A stretch of DNA of 64,000 nucleotides, from the NCBI GenBank assembly GCA_022539475.1, contig VCMS01000001.1, positions 372,001-436,000 on the forward strand. The letters are read 5' to 3'. Of the stretch, positions 10,138 through 20,192 are shown in pieces. A program made the translations under genes and the position numbers. Source of the DNA: Gracilaria domingensis. Lineage: Eukaryota; Rhodophyta; Florideophyceae; Gracilariales; Gracilariaceae. The notes beneath the pieces are model-generated. The model was not told the DNA's origin and searched no databases. It worked only from the letters and a program-made list of their open reading frames with translations. Position 1 is the first letter of the stretch. Every line of letters begins with the position of its first letter.

Positions 10138-10144
10138 TATATAA
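10138..10144 (+). promoter_or_regulatory. TATA box for the 10.3 kb gene
   Basis: TATATAA followed by A-C, an isolated AT-rich block 8 bp after the preceding stop and about 157 bp before the next ATG, in very GC-rich surroundings. Confidence 0.5.
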
Positions 10145-10300
10145 ACGGCGCGCGTTTTTTACTGCTTTAGAAGAGGGGGGGGGAGCGAGGCGCGCGCACA
10201 CGCTGCTCACCGCCCGCGATCAGCGCGCAGCGCCGATCGCGGCGCGCCGTTGCTGCTCGGGCGCGCCCGCCGGCGCGCGAGACCGCACGCGAGCTCGGCC

Positions 10301-10747
10301 ATGATCGCGGCGCGCGCGTGGCTGGCGCGCACGCTGGCGCTGGCGCTGGCGCCGGCGCTGGCGGCGCTGTGCGCGCGCGCGGCGGCGCGCGACGCGGCGC
10401 GCGACGCGGCGGCGCTCTCGCGCATCAAGGCGCGCGAGCTGCGCGCGCTGCTTGCGCGCAAGGGCGCGCGCGCGGCGTGCGTGGCGCGCAGCACCAAGCA
10501 GGAGCTGGTGGCGCGCGTGCGCGAGACGGCCGGCTGGCCGGACGCGCCGGCCGCGGACGCGCGCGCGGAGGGAGACGTGGAGGCGCTGGGCAAGATGTTT
10601 GCAGCGCCGGCGCGCGGCGCGGCCGGCGACTTGGAGGCGCTGCGCCGCATGTTTGCAGCGTCGGCGCAGCGCGCGGCCGAGGTGAACGACGTGCTGGCGC
10701 GGCTGCGCGCGGCCGCGCCGCACGCGGCGGCGCGCGACGAGCTGTAG
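10301..10747 (+). CDS. small secreted ARMET-C/SAP-like protein
   Basis: 148 residues. The N-terminal 35 residues form a hydrophobic signal-peptide-like segment (MIAARAWLARTLALALAPAL). A helix-extension-helix block follows at about 45-75: IKARELRALLARKG, ARAACVARSTKQELVARVRE. This matches the general pattern of the SAP-like C-terminal domain of MANF/ARMET-type ER proteins, in which a ring of helices carries a CxxC; here only one Cys is present. The remainder is helical, with a near duplicate (DVEALGKMFAAPARGAAG then DLEALRRMFAASAQRAA). The start is chosen at 10301 because the upstream extension only adds Arg/Ala sequence. The ER/secretory assignment is an inference. Confidence 0.6.
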   Translation: MIAARAWLARTLALALAPALAALCARAAARDAARDAAALSRIKARELRALLARKGARAACVARSTKQELVARVRETAGWPDAPAADARAEGDVEALGKMFAAPARGAAGDLEALRRMFAASAQRAAEVNDVLARLRAAAPHAAARDEL

Positions 10748-10899
10748 CCGGCCGCAGGCGGCCGCAACGTGGCAAATAAAGCGCGCGCGGCGCGGCGCGG
10801 CGGCCAACGGCCGGCCGCGCGCCAAAAATAGCGGCGCGCGCACTGGCGCACACGCGCGCGGCGGCGGCGGCGGCGGCGGCGCGCGGTGCGCGCGCGCGA

Positions 10900-10936
<37 letters not shown>

Positions 10937-10939
10937 CGC

Positions 10940-11230
10940 TCACGCCTTGCGCGCGCAGTGCGCCGCGTGCTTGGCGCAGTTGGGCGGCCACACGGCCGCC
11001 AGGCAGCGCGTGCACACCACCCAGCCCTTCTTGTCGCGGTGCTTGACGAACGCGCTGCGCTGCGACGACCGCTCGCAGCCGTCCTCCGCGCCGCCCGCGC
11101 CCGCGCTCGCGCTCGCGCCCGCGCCCGCGCCAACGCCAGCGCCAGCGCCAGCGCCCCCCCCGTCGCGCGCGCGCTCCCGCTCGCCCTCGCGCGCGCCCGC
11201 GCACGGCCGCCAGCCGCCGCAGCCGCCGCA

Positions 11231-11272
<42 letters not shown>

Positions 11273-12196
11273 CAGCGCGGCCACGCCGGCCATGGCGCCG
11301 TCGAACGGCACGCCGCGCCACGACGCGGCCGCCGACGCCGAGCGGCCGTACATGCGCGCCAGGTCGTCCACAATGTCCGACTGCGACAGCACCAGCGCCG
11401 CCACCGTCTTGTGGTAGCGCGGGTCCGAGAACGGGATCTCGCGCGCGGCGCTCACCGCGCCGCCGCCGCCGCCCTTGCGCTTGGCCACGCGCACCTTCTT
11501 GCGCCCGCGCTCCACCACGCACTGCCGGAAGCGGCACCAGCAGCGCAGCGCGCCGCGCTCGCCAATCTCGCGCATGCGCTGCTGCTGCAGCTTCATCTGC
11601 CCGTCGCTCTTGCGCCGCAGGTAGCGCCGCAGGTACAGCGCGTAGTCGTCGTCGTCGTCGTCGTCGTCAAAATCGTGCGCAAACGGCGCGCCGTCGTCGC
11701 CCAGCACCGCGCCGTCCAGCTCGCGCTCGCGCGCGCGCTGCGCCGCCGCGGCCGCGGCCGCCTGCACGGCCACGTTCACGCGCGCGCGCAGCAGCGTCAG
11801 CGCGTCCGCGCTGGCCGCGGCCGCCGCCGCGGCCGCCACGGCGGCCGCCGCGGCGGCGCGGTTGCTGTCGCGCCGCAGCGGCGGCAGCGGCGACAGCGAG
11901 CGCGCGGCGGCGGCGGCGGCGCCCAGCTCGGCGCCGCCGCCGGCCCACAGCGCCGAGCGCGGCACGCGCGCGCCGGCGCGCGCGCCCGCCGCGCCGGCGG
12001 CGGGGGCGGTAGCGGTAGCAGCGTCCATCATGGCGCCGCGCAGAGCAGCAGCAGCAGCGGCAGCAGCGGCAGCAGCGGCAGCAGCGGCAGCAGCGGCAGC
12101 AGCGGCAGCAGCAGCGGCGGCGGCAGCAGCAGCAGCAGCAGAGAAGGTGGCAGCCCGGCGGGGCGAGGCGGCAGCAGCCGGCCGCGGCCGCGCCAA
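10940..12196 (-). CDS. Ala-rich protein with C-terminal C2HC zinc finger
   Basis: Up to 418 residues from 12196; a more conservative start is the MM pair at 12031/12028, which drops a poly-Ala leader encoded by a CAG/CGG repeat. The C-terminus contains VVCTRCLAAVWPPNCAKHAA followed by HC, i.e. C-x2-C then x-x-H-x3-C, the spacing of SGF11/Ataxin-7-like fingers of SAGA complexes. Upstream are a Cys-pair segment LRCWCRFRQCVVERGRKKVR, an acidic run of eight Asp before YALYLRRYLRR, and SDPRYHKTVAALVLSQSDIV. Poly-Gly and (GA)-type low complexity fill the rest. A chromatin role is suggested only by the finger type. The structured blocks in this frame, and not in others, support it as the real one. 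Confidence 0.6.
12041..12141 (+). repeat. CAG/CGG trinucleotide array
   Basis: About 33 triplets of alternating CAG and CGG. In the minus-strand gene it would encode poly-alanine; if translation begins at 12031 it lies in the 5' UTR. Confidence 0.9.
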
Positions 12197-12560
12197 ATGG
12201 CGTTAAGAATCGCAAAAAAGGAGCGCGCCGCCGCGCGCGCCGATCGCTAAAGACACGCGCGCACGCAGCGCGCGCAGCGCGCGCAGCGCGCGCGCGCTGC
12301 TTACCGGCCGCGCCGCGCGTGCAAGCCGCCGCCGCGCGCTCCAAATTCAAATTGAAACTTAAAGGCGCGTGCGCGCCGTTCCACTGTATCCTGCACCTCA
12401 ACGCTCCACGCTGTCAGGTCCAGGTCCACGCCGCCAACACCGCCCTCCCCCCCCTGCGCCGCCGCCGCCGCTCGCTCGCTCTCCACAACACCTTCAAACT
12501 TTTTTCTTTACCCTCTTCGCCATCATCGCCCCCTCATATCTCTACCACATACCATCTACT

Positions 12561-15422
12561 CTACACGGGCAGCTTCGTCGCGTCCTCGGCAAACGCGTCC
12601 GACCGCGTCCTCCGCAGCTTGAGCAGCCGCGACCGCTTCTTCGCCCGCCGCTGCGACGCCGACGCCGCGTCGCTCAGCCGCAGCGCCTCCTGCGCGTCGA
12701 TGCCCTGCACGTTGCCAATCTCCGCCTCCCTGCGGAAGTGGTCGCCCAGCTTGCGCCGTCTCTCCCGCGCCGACTCCTTGTCCTCCAGCTCCGTCTCGTC
12801 CCCAGACGCCTCGCTGTCGTCGAACGACGACAGCACCGGCCCCTTTCTCGTCGCCGTGTGAATCGCCTTGATCGCCACCACCTCCGGCACCAGGCTCGCG
12901 TTGTGAATGATAAAGATGTACTTCTTGATGATTCCCGCGATGCGCAGTAGCACAAACGATAATGTGATTGGCGGCAGCACGAACGACGCAATGTTAGCCC
13001 CAGTGATCTCTCGGTCATACAGCAGCAACAGCGACAGCGACGCAAACGCAGCCGCCACCAGCACCGTTGAAAAGAACAGAGTGAATTCCACGCAGTACAG
13101 GAAGAACTTGTGCGACCCAAACCAGAACAGTTTTTCAATCGGGCTCGCCACGCGACCCAATCGCGGAATTAGCTTGCGAATAATCCACGGATAATACGCC
13201 GGCTCCGTGTTGCGCGCCCGCTCCTGCACCTCCAGGTTTCTCAGGATGGTCGCGTTCAGCTTGGCCAGCGTCTTCTGCCGCAGGAACGAGTTCTGCTGTC
13301 TCGACGAACGCGTCGTCGTGTCGTCCTCCTCCTCGCCCTCACTCCCTTCCTTCTCCCTCTCAGCGTTCAAAGACCCGCGCTTGCTCAAGTCGCCACGCCC
13401 TCCATCGAACGCGCTTCTGCGCGTAGAACGTTCGCCTGTCTCCGTATCTCCCTCCTTGTCGCTCATGTCCACCGAACTCGCGTGATGCCTTTCGTAGATT
13501 TCATCGTGAGGCATAGCCCTCGCCAATTCAATGGAGCGCCGTCTGCTGCCAGAGTCCAGAGAGTTTCTGAATCCCAACGACACGCGAGAGTTTTCGTCGT
13601 CTAGCGAGCTCCGCCGAGCGGACGCCGACAGGTGAGACAAAATACGAGGGCTGTTCAGCGAACGGCGACGGTAGCCGTCGTCACGGTCTACTTCCAGGCT
13701 GGTGCGCGAGCCATTGCCGCGAGGCATTTCCAGACTCGTGCGTTGCATCAGCAGCGGATTACCCTCCAAACTTCGCCGACGAGCAGCACTCACGGCCGCG
13801 TGCGCCACTGAAGTGGACGTGAGACCGGAAGCGTTCGACGACGGTCCTGGAACCACAGCGGGTGCCCTAGTCAGGTCAAGCGAGTGACGTCGCGCCGTCT
13901 CGTGGTACTCAAGCGGAAGCGCATGGTCACCATGCGCATGACCGTCGTCGTCGTCGTCACTGTCGTGCACATCGTTGCCAACGGTCTCCCTCGTAGTCGG
14001 GAAACTAGGGTGCTCCAATGATACTCTGGATTCTCCATCTGAAACCGCGTTAGCACTGAGATCGCTGCGAACTGGACGGCGGAATTCAATAGAGTTGCGG
14101 GATGGCGGTTGCGCTATGCGATCCATTGACGAGCCAGGGTCGGCAGAGAACTGAGACTGTGACCTCTTGAACCCATCCATACGTCTGGCAGTACCATACT
14201 TGAGCATGCCGCGTTCAGACGCATGTGTGTCGGCGGCAGATATCTCTGACATAGCCCCGTCATGCTCTTTCCCTTTCACGTTACCGTTCTGGTTCATACT
14301 GATCGGTCCAGACACCGGTTCATGATTCATCGGATCAAGCATCTCCGACTCGGGATTTGGTTTGCCTTTGCTGTAATCGATACCCTCATCATCGGCCATG
14401 TTTCCCATGTCGTACGACATATCAGCAGAATCTCCACGACGAGAACGAATCGAGCGGCGCTGCTCAACTGCTGCAGCCAGCTCCTCACTAAGAATGCTGG
14501 GTTCAACATTGTTATAGTACACACGTGGATGCTTGGTCAACTGCCAATAAATGTGACGAATCTTCATAGACAACGCCTGGCAGAAGAAGAGCAAGATGAT
14601 GGCACCAGCAATGATGAAGGCGGACTCGGCGTTGTCCGGCTCATACGGAGGGAGTTCAACCGCATCGGCCTTCTCGTCACCAACGGCAGCACGAAGGAGG
14701 ATCTTGGTCGAAGTAGAGGTGATTTCACTGCGAGTGAGATAACGGCGCAGAATATCTGCAAGAACCAAAACGAGCAATATGACCCACAGAGACCAATGGG
14801 TGTCCACAAGCTCGAGGAAGGTTGCAGCCTTGATCCTGCGTAGGAAAGTGGCAAAGCGGAAGTGTTCCGGCAAGTTGCGGTAGTAGATAACTTGGAAGCG
14901 AATGTCATGGAATGCCATGAGCTCATGGAGGTCCCAGTACTTGATGACCTTTTTAAAATTCGGGAACCACCAATGGAATAGCTGCCAGTACGAGCCCTTG
15001 TGTCGATTGATGCGCACACGGAGTTGGGTGTACTTGTCCTTGAGGTCCAGATAGCGCACAAGGTCAATCTGTTCCATCTGCTTCCACCTCTTGGACATGC
15101 GCAAACTGGTGATCATTGCGCACACAAGCACGACGGTGTAGAAGATGGCCAGAAGAAAGATGAAGACATGGGCAAACTCGAAGGACAGGACGGTGTCACC
15201 CTCGGGCTTCTCGATAGTTTCGTACAGGATGAAGATGAAAGAGACCAAGCCGAGCACCATGAGCTCCCGATACAAGACCCATGTGACGGCTTTTAGATGC
15301 TGATGTTTGTGATTGATCCAGTGCTCAATGCGGTGAAGCACAAACTCGAAGATGAGCGAGAAGACAATGAGAGCGACGAGCAGCCACTCGGCAAGTCTTG
15401 TGGAGATAATACCCGCCGCCAT
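12561..15422 (-). CDS. Mlo-like multipass membrane protein
   Basis: 953 residues. The start at 15422 (MAAGIISTRLAEWLLVALIV) puts a membrane segment at the N-terminus with a TATA box about 185 bp upstream. Layout: TM1 at about 10-30, then a basic loop (HRIEHWINHKHQH), TM2 (LVSFIFILYE) and TM3. A long cytosolic loop has HWWFPNFKKVIKYW and LMAFHDIRFQVIYYRNLPEH, followed by more TM segments. A long disordered Ser/Arg/Asp-rich insertion spans about residues 330-700, then further TM segments near 770-860 and a basic tail. The order of membrane segments and the conserved first half resemble the Mlo family, in which members are seven-TM plasma-membrane proteins implicated in calcium signalling. Plant Mlo proteins are much shorter; the long insertion is unusual. 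Assignment is moderate. Confidence 0.65.
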   Translation of the reverse strand: MAAGIISTRLAEWLLVALIVFSLIFEFVLHRIEHWINHKHQHLKAVTWVLYRELMVLGLVSFIFILYETIEKPEGDTVLSFEFAHVFIFLLAIFYTVVLVCAMITSLRMSKRWKQMEQIDLVRYLDLKDKYTQLRVRINRHKGSYWQLFHWWFPNFKKVIKYWDLHELMAFHDIRFQVIYYRNLPEHFRFATFLRRIKAATFLELVDTHWSLWVILLVLVLADILRRYLTRSEITSTSTKILLRAAVGDEKADAVELPPYEPDNAESAFIIAGAIILLFFCQALSMKIRHIYWQLTKHPRVYYNNVEPSILSEELAAAVEQRRSIRSRRGDSADMSYDMGNMADDEGIDYSKGKPNPESEMLDPMNHEPVSGPISMNQNGNVKGKEHDGAMSEISAADTHASERGMLKYGTARRMDGFKRSQSQFSADPGSSMDRIAQPPSRNSIEFRRPVRSDLSANAVSDGESRVSLEHPSFPTTRETVGNDVHDSDDDDDGHAHGDHALPLEYHETARRHSLDLTRAPAVVPGPSSNASGLTSTSVAHAAVSAARRRSLEGNPLLMQRTSLEMPRGNGSRTSLEVDRDDGYRRRSLNSPRILSHLSASARRSSLDDENSRVSLGFRNSLDSGSRRRSIELARAMPHDEIYERHHASSVDMSDKEGDTETGERSTRRSAFDGGRGDLSKRGSLNAEREKEGSEGEEEDDTTTRSSRQQNSFLRQKTLAKLNATILRNLEVQERARNTEPAYYPWIIRKLIPRLGRVASPIEKLFWFGSHKFFLYCVEFTLFFSTVLVAAAFASLSLLLLYDREITGANIASFVLPPITLSFVLLRIAGIIKKYIFIIHNASLVPEVVAIKAIHTATRKGPVLSSFDDSEASGDETELEDKESARERRRKLGDHFRREAEIGNVQGIDAQEALRLSDAASASQRRAKKRSRLLKLRRTRSDAFAEDATKLPV

Positions 15423-15604
15423 TCCGGAGCGCGGGGGTGGGGTCGACGGCGCGACGCGACGTAACTGGCGTGAAGGGTTGCGCGAGTCAGCAGGCGACGC
15501 GAAGCGGAACGGCACGAAGCGAAGCGAAACGAGCAGCAAGGAAGACGGACGAGTGCGGCTGACGACGGCGAGAAGACGTTACTGCGCGCAGAGAAAGGGC
15601 CGAC

Positions 15605-15611
15605 TTATATA
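15605..15611 (-). promoter_or_regulatory. TATA box of the Mlo-like gene
   Basis: TATATAA on the minus strand, about 185 bp before the proposed ATG, isolated in GC-rich DNA. A similar TTTATATAT element occurs near 15825-15833, either a second promoter or one facing the other way. Confidence 0.5.
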
Positions 15612-15673
15612 TCCAGTACGCCACGGCGACACAAGCGCACCCACGTGAGAACGGAATGTGACGCTGCAAGCCA

Positions 15674-15717
<44 letters not shown>
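15674..15717 (+). repeat. (GACGGC)n hexamer array
   Basis: Seven or so perfect GACGGC units immediately upstream of the Mlo-like promoter, directly visible. Confidence 0.9.
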
Positions 15718-15720
<3 letters not shown>

Positions 15721-18700
15721 CAGCCGCGGTGGAGAGTGGGCGAGCACGCAGGCGCCTCGTTGGAAGTTGCCGGGCACGCTAGCGGGGGTGCGGTCGGGCG
15801 ACGGCGTTGGAACGGCGGAACAATTTATATATCGGCGCGGTTCAGCGCGGCCATGCGCCGGAGGGGGGGGAGAACAGGGGGGGATGGACTCGAGCGATGC
15901 GGACGCGAGCAGCTGCGCCGCTGAGCCGGCGCGCTCTCAAACAATCGGCGCGCTTTGAAAACACGCCGCGCCAGCGGTGCCGCGCCGGTGCCTGCCGATA
16001 ACGCGCTGGCGCTCTGTGGTTCGATGGCGCCCAACGTCGCGTGATATTTTGGAAGCGTGACGGCGGCGTGGCGCGCTCGCGCGCCCCTTGTGTGGCTGAG
16101 TTTGGACGCGCGCGCTTGCACAGCGCATTTGCGCGCTCGCCGTCGCGCGGCCCCTACGCGCCCTGTGTGCCGCTCATTGCGTGCCATTGCTGACGTTCGT
16201 CTTCGCTACGTCAACTGCCCCTCCTAGATAGCCTTAGCTAAGCCTGGTCGCGCTACGCCTTCGCACTCGAGACCTCTTTGTGATCGCCTGCCATTCCCCA
16301 TAGCTTCTACGCCACGCCCCGCCGCTTTCTGCTGCCGCCGCTCTCGACGTAGCCGCCCCTCGCAACCCCGTCAGTGTCGCCGCGCCGCCGCCGCCGCCGC
16401 CCCCATTCGTTGTCAAAACAACGCCGAGTACTCGAGTCTGCAATCTCAGCCACAAGTTTGGTGGCACGTACTCCGTTTAGCGCTGTCTTCCGTGTCTTCC
16501 GTGCCCCGCGCTCGGTGAGATAGATATCTACAGTGGCTATCGCCCTGCGCCGTTGAATTAAATGGAGATTCGCGTTACACACCGCTCCGTGCCATTTGTG
16601 TGGTCGCCAATTTCCCGCTTGCTGCCCGTGCCCATACATACTGCCCACCTTCCGCATAACGTATCCTCTACAACCTCGACACTAGTGCCGTCTTCCACTG
16701 CTTTCAAACCGTTCATCAGTCCATTTTCATCGGTGTGCCTGACCTTTTCTTCGTCACGCTCACCAGCGCGAGTGCATTCAAACGCACGTTTTCTTCCGTT
16801 CTCCTTCCGTAACCACGCAACAAAACAATACATCATCCTCGTCATCTCCTATATCACCCACTCATTTTGCTTAAACCTATCACAATCATCCTTCGCTTCA
16901 TCCTTGCGAAAAGGCTTAAACGAATGCTGTCCTTTCCTTCTCCCTTTATCTACGCCAACCAACACAGCCCAGTTGTGCCGCCAGCGTATTCGGCTGTCAC
17001 ATGTTTTCTTCGTCCCTATAAACACATCTGCAACATCAAAAGCTTCGTTCTAATCAATACGCTCAAAACCAAATCTCGGCGATCCTAGTTGTTTTCTTCC
17101 AGGTGCCGCTTACTGTTCCTTTTTTCGTATGTGGATACCTTCGCAACCAGTGCTTATAATTATCGCTCTTGCCTCCCGCGGTCTCGTGCCCCAAATCTGT
17201 CTGCCTCGCTCAAGATTATCTCCATCGAACGGAACAAATCTCGGTGCCGTTCCGCGCAGTCTACGGCCACACAGCGCCGCACCAACTTCTACGTCTTGTA
17301 ATTACATACACCTGATTGCTCCAAGATCTCCAGGCCCATCCTCTGCCGCACACCTATTCTACTCAAACACGTACATTGCTTTGGCAAGGTACAATCCCAA
17401 GTTCGTTCAGTGATATCTCTTCTACCTGCACTATCTATTGTTCCGAACCTGTAGGGCTATTCAGGCATAGTACTACTGCGTAGAACCGCGCAGCCTAACC
17501 TGTGCCAGTGTCATGAGTCCTCTGCAACCTAGTCATGAAGACAAGTCCTTGTCACTTGTCACATGTTTCAATCCGCCTTCCAACTGTCGATTCCGCCACA
17601 CACCTTGTTCCAAAACAAATTACCTTAGGAATAACATTTACTTGTCAGTCCCAACGACATTTCGTCGGTGCTCGAATGCGAGAAGCCAGAGCATAAAGAG
17701 ACACGTTAGTTTAGTCCAGAATGCTTTGCAAGCTTAAAGGTGAAGAACAATGCATTTGATGTCCGTCATGTATGAAAAAGCAGACGCTTTTCTCTCACAA
17801 GGACACGGTTCGCTTGCCTGGCTTCAATGTTTTGCGTCTTTCTCAGCGCTGAGGCTAGAACGAAAGATTCTGCGAATTGACGGTTGTGGCTCTCAATCTC
17901 CGTCGGCTGAGCAGCTCAGCGGATAACGCGGCGCTCGAATGAGCAAGCGATCGCAAAAAACGCGTAAAGCAATTCGTTCGTTCGTTTTACATTGAATACT
18001 TTCTTCTTTATTTCCGACATTGACCTCTAATTCCTAGGTCAAAGCAGAATACTTTGTATTCTACGGCACTTCGCTTGCCCAAGAAGAAACGAACACGTCG
18101 GCAACCAGCTTCTTGTTTGAAACTACTATGCGTGTATTCGGGGTACTTTAACAAACTTACTTATGCGCTCAATATTCTTCTAACGAGCCACACGCAAGAA
18201 GGAATTATATACCATGCAATGCTATCTTCAAATGACATCTCGGGAACAGTGTATCCAAATTCTAATGAAATGGGCAAACCATGTTTCATTCTTCCAGCAT
18301 TGAACTAATGCCTTTCCGTCCCGGATGAGTTGTTCTCAGAACACAAATGCTGCTACAGAGTAACATCATTCATTGAGCAGGACGCAGAGAATGGCAGAAT
18401 TTACAAATGTGTTTGACCGCACTAACATTGATGACAGATCCAACAGTCATTGAGAAACCTAATATATTTGCCGCCAGTATGCTCATCATGATCACGATCA
18501 CAATCGGTTAGCATCTCCAGAATGAAGGGAATAAGAGGTCAACAGTCAGCAATTCATTCGCACTAGTTTTAGACTGTCTGAAGAGAGAACGTATTCATGA
18601 AAAATGAATACAACTGTTCCTTGACTAAGAAGTAGAATGCAGGCACTGGTCTGCACTGGTCTGCATCAATGAAGGCCAATAATTTATCAAGGAATACGTT

Positions 18701-20192
18701 ATGTGTATACAGTGTATACACACAAGTTATATACCCTTGTATTCAACACCTGAAAACAGTCTTAATTATACGCTTCTCTTCCTCTTCTTTGTCTCGTCCA
18801 TTCGAAAATGCCGCTCTATCCCAAGCCTCTTCTTCTTTTTTTTTGCAGGACATGTGGGTTATTTTCTCGTACCGCGGGAAACTTGTTCCTCTCGGTCCGC
18901 AGAGACGATTGGTGAAGTGGCCGACCGTACAATGGAGTTCAGTTACAAACAAAGGACGTGTAGAATGCATGTGATGGACAAGCTATTGTGTCCAAGCACA
19001 ATAAAATGCACAGGTTGAGAAGGCACAACATGGCCTTCGTCATCATGCTAGTGATGCTGAAGCACAAGTTATACAGTTTCCCGCTTACCCTGGGCGAAAA
19101 AGTTTCATTCAGTGTTTGAAGAAAGGGAAGGCAAGCGCTGTCTATGCATAGAAAATACGCTGAGTAAGTTTAATCTCGTCATATCTGGATACCTATTTAA
19201 AATAATAACAGCACAACACCGGTTGAATGTTCTCTCTCTCTCTCTCCCCAAGCGTCCAAGTTGCAGCTGCAAACTGCAAAGAACCAGTGATTCTGCCGTA
19301 TACGGATCAGAGGGATTTATGGGACAGAGCTAGCAGAAACTTTTTTGTATGGAGTTCAATCGGAAGGTTCTTTATAAGAGACCTACATACTTCGTCCTAC
19401 CTGACGCTCAGACGTAGTCAGGGTATGGAAGTGGGGTCTTTAAGCACAATAGTTGGGGAACAAGTACCTTTTGCCCGTTGAAGTCCGACACTGTTTTTGT
19501 TCCAGGGATAAAAGATCATTGACTTCAGGTTGTAACCATCAATGCAAGAAGAAGGACTGTCTTCAGTCGTGAGGCATCAAGAAACAAGCACAACAGCACA
19601 GAAATTTCTGACAATGAGCAGTCTCAGGACTTCCACGGCTGACAGTTTGCGGCAACCGCGACACAGGAATTCTGTCGTTAATACCTTCCAGCAGGCCTCC
19701 ATTCGTAAGGATTCCTGCAGACTTCCATCATGGTTGTGAATAAGCACCGATGCCAGTGGTCTCCTTGACATCAACTGAGACTATGAATTGCCCGCAGGTC
19801 ACGATCAATTATTTACATTGTATTGCCTGTCGTTGATCGTTCACTCTTATTCCATCACCATGACTGCAGTTGACTTGAAGACCGCATAAGTTCAACTGGT
19901 ATACGTGCAACGACAATGACAATGACTAAAGCCTTGTAAACAACTTCATTCTGTCAGCCCCCATCTCGTCTGGCGTCGAATATGTCCCATAGTTACAGCC
20001 TGTCGACGAAAATGACATTTTGGAGATAATAATGAATCCTGAGCGACAAGTCACACCTTGTGTTTTCGTAAACCAATCTCAGAATGAACTTAACCCTTGT
20101 TGGGACTCACAAGCTTTACCACGCACATTTCTCGCAGAGAACTGTAAACCGAAAGTTTCGTTACCACTGTGCTTGACGTGGCAGCTGAACTT
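15718..20192. other. gene-poor region, 4.5 kb
   Basis: No convincing gene. From about 16,200 to 17,480 the plus strand is strongly C/T-rich and G-poor, like the leaders of genes here. It contains several Ser/Thr/Pro-rich open frames (longest 16,562-17,053) without domains. Around 17,906-17,960 there is a tRNA-like A-box fragment without a B box. An odd palindrome lies at 18,702. Nothing else was recognised between 18.7 and 20.2 kb. Confidence 0.5.
18702..18722. repeat. perfect odd-centred palindrome, 10-bp arms
   Basis: Arm TGTGTATACA, central G at 18712, then the exact reverse complement. Intergenic. Confidence 0.9.

Larger units (their letters stand above)
8640..12360. other. extreme GC-rich island
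   Basis: By eye, well over 70% G+C with pervasive GCGC tracts, CCG/GGC triplet runs and almost no A/T outside a few TATA-like spots. Flanking DNA from 16 kb onward is close to balanced. The three genes inside use G or C at nearly every third codon position. Because both strands are stop-poor, very long spurious open frames appear in all frames. Confidence 0.85.

Noticed and set aside
8642-10144. 500-codon open frame and several other long frames on both strands of the GC-rich island
   Set aside because: Arg/Ala/Gly gibberish without domain pattern; stop codons are rare because of GC content. The frame at 9045-10130 is the one with ordered sequence.
10207-11537. minus-strand frames of 370-388 codons at 10.2-11.5 kb
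   Set aside because: Shadows of the genes at 10301 and 10940, composed of Arg/Ala repeats.
16562-17053. 163-codon Ser/Thr/Pro-rich frame
   Set aside because: No domain, composition follows the local C/T bias, and overlapping frames look equally plausible.
17906-17960. tRNA-like sequence (GCTCAGCGGATAACGC with a GCTC/GAGC arm)
   Set aside because: No T arm or B box and no acceptor pairing; at most a decayed tRNA piece.
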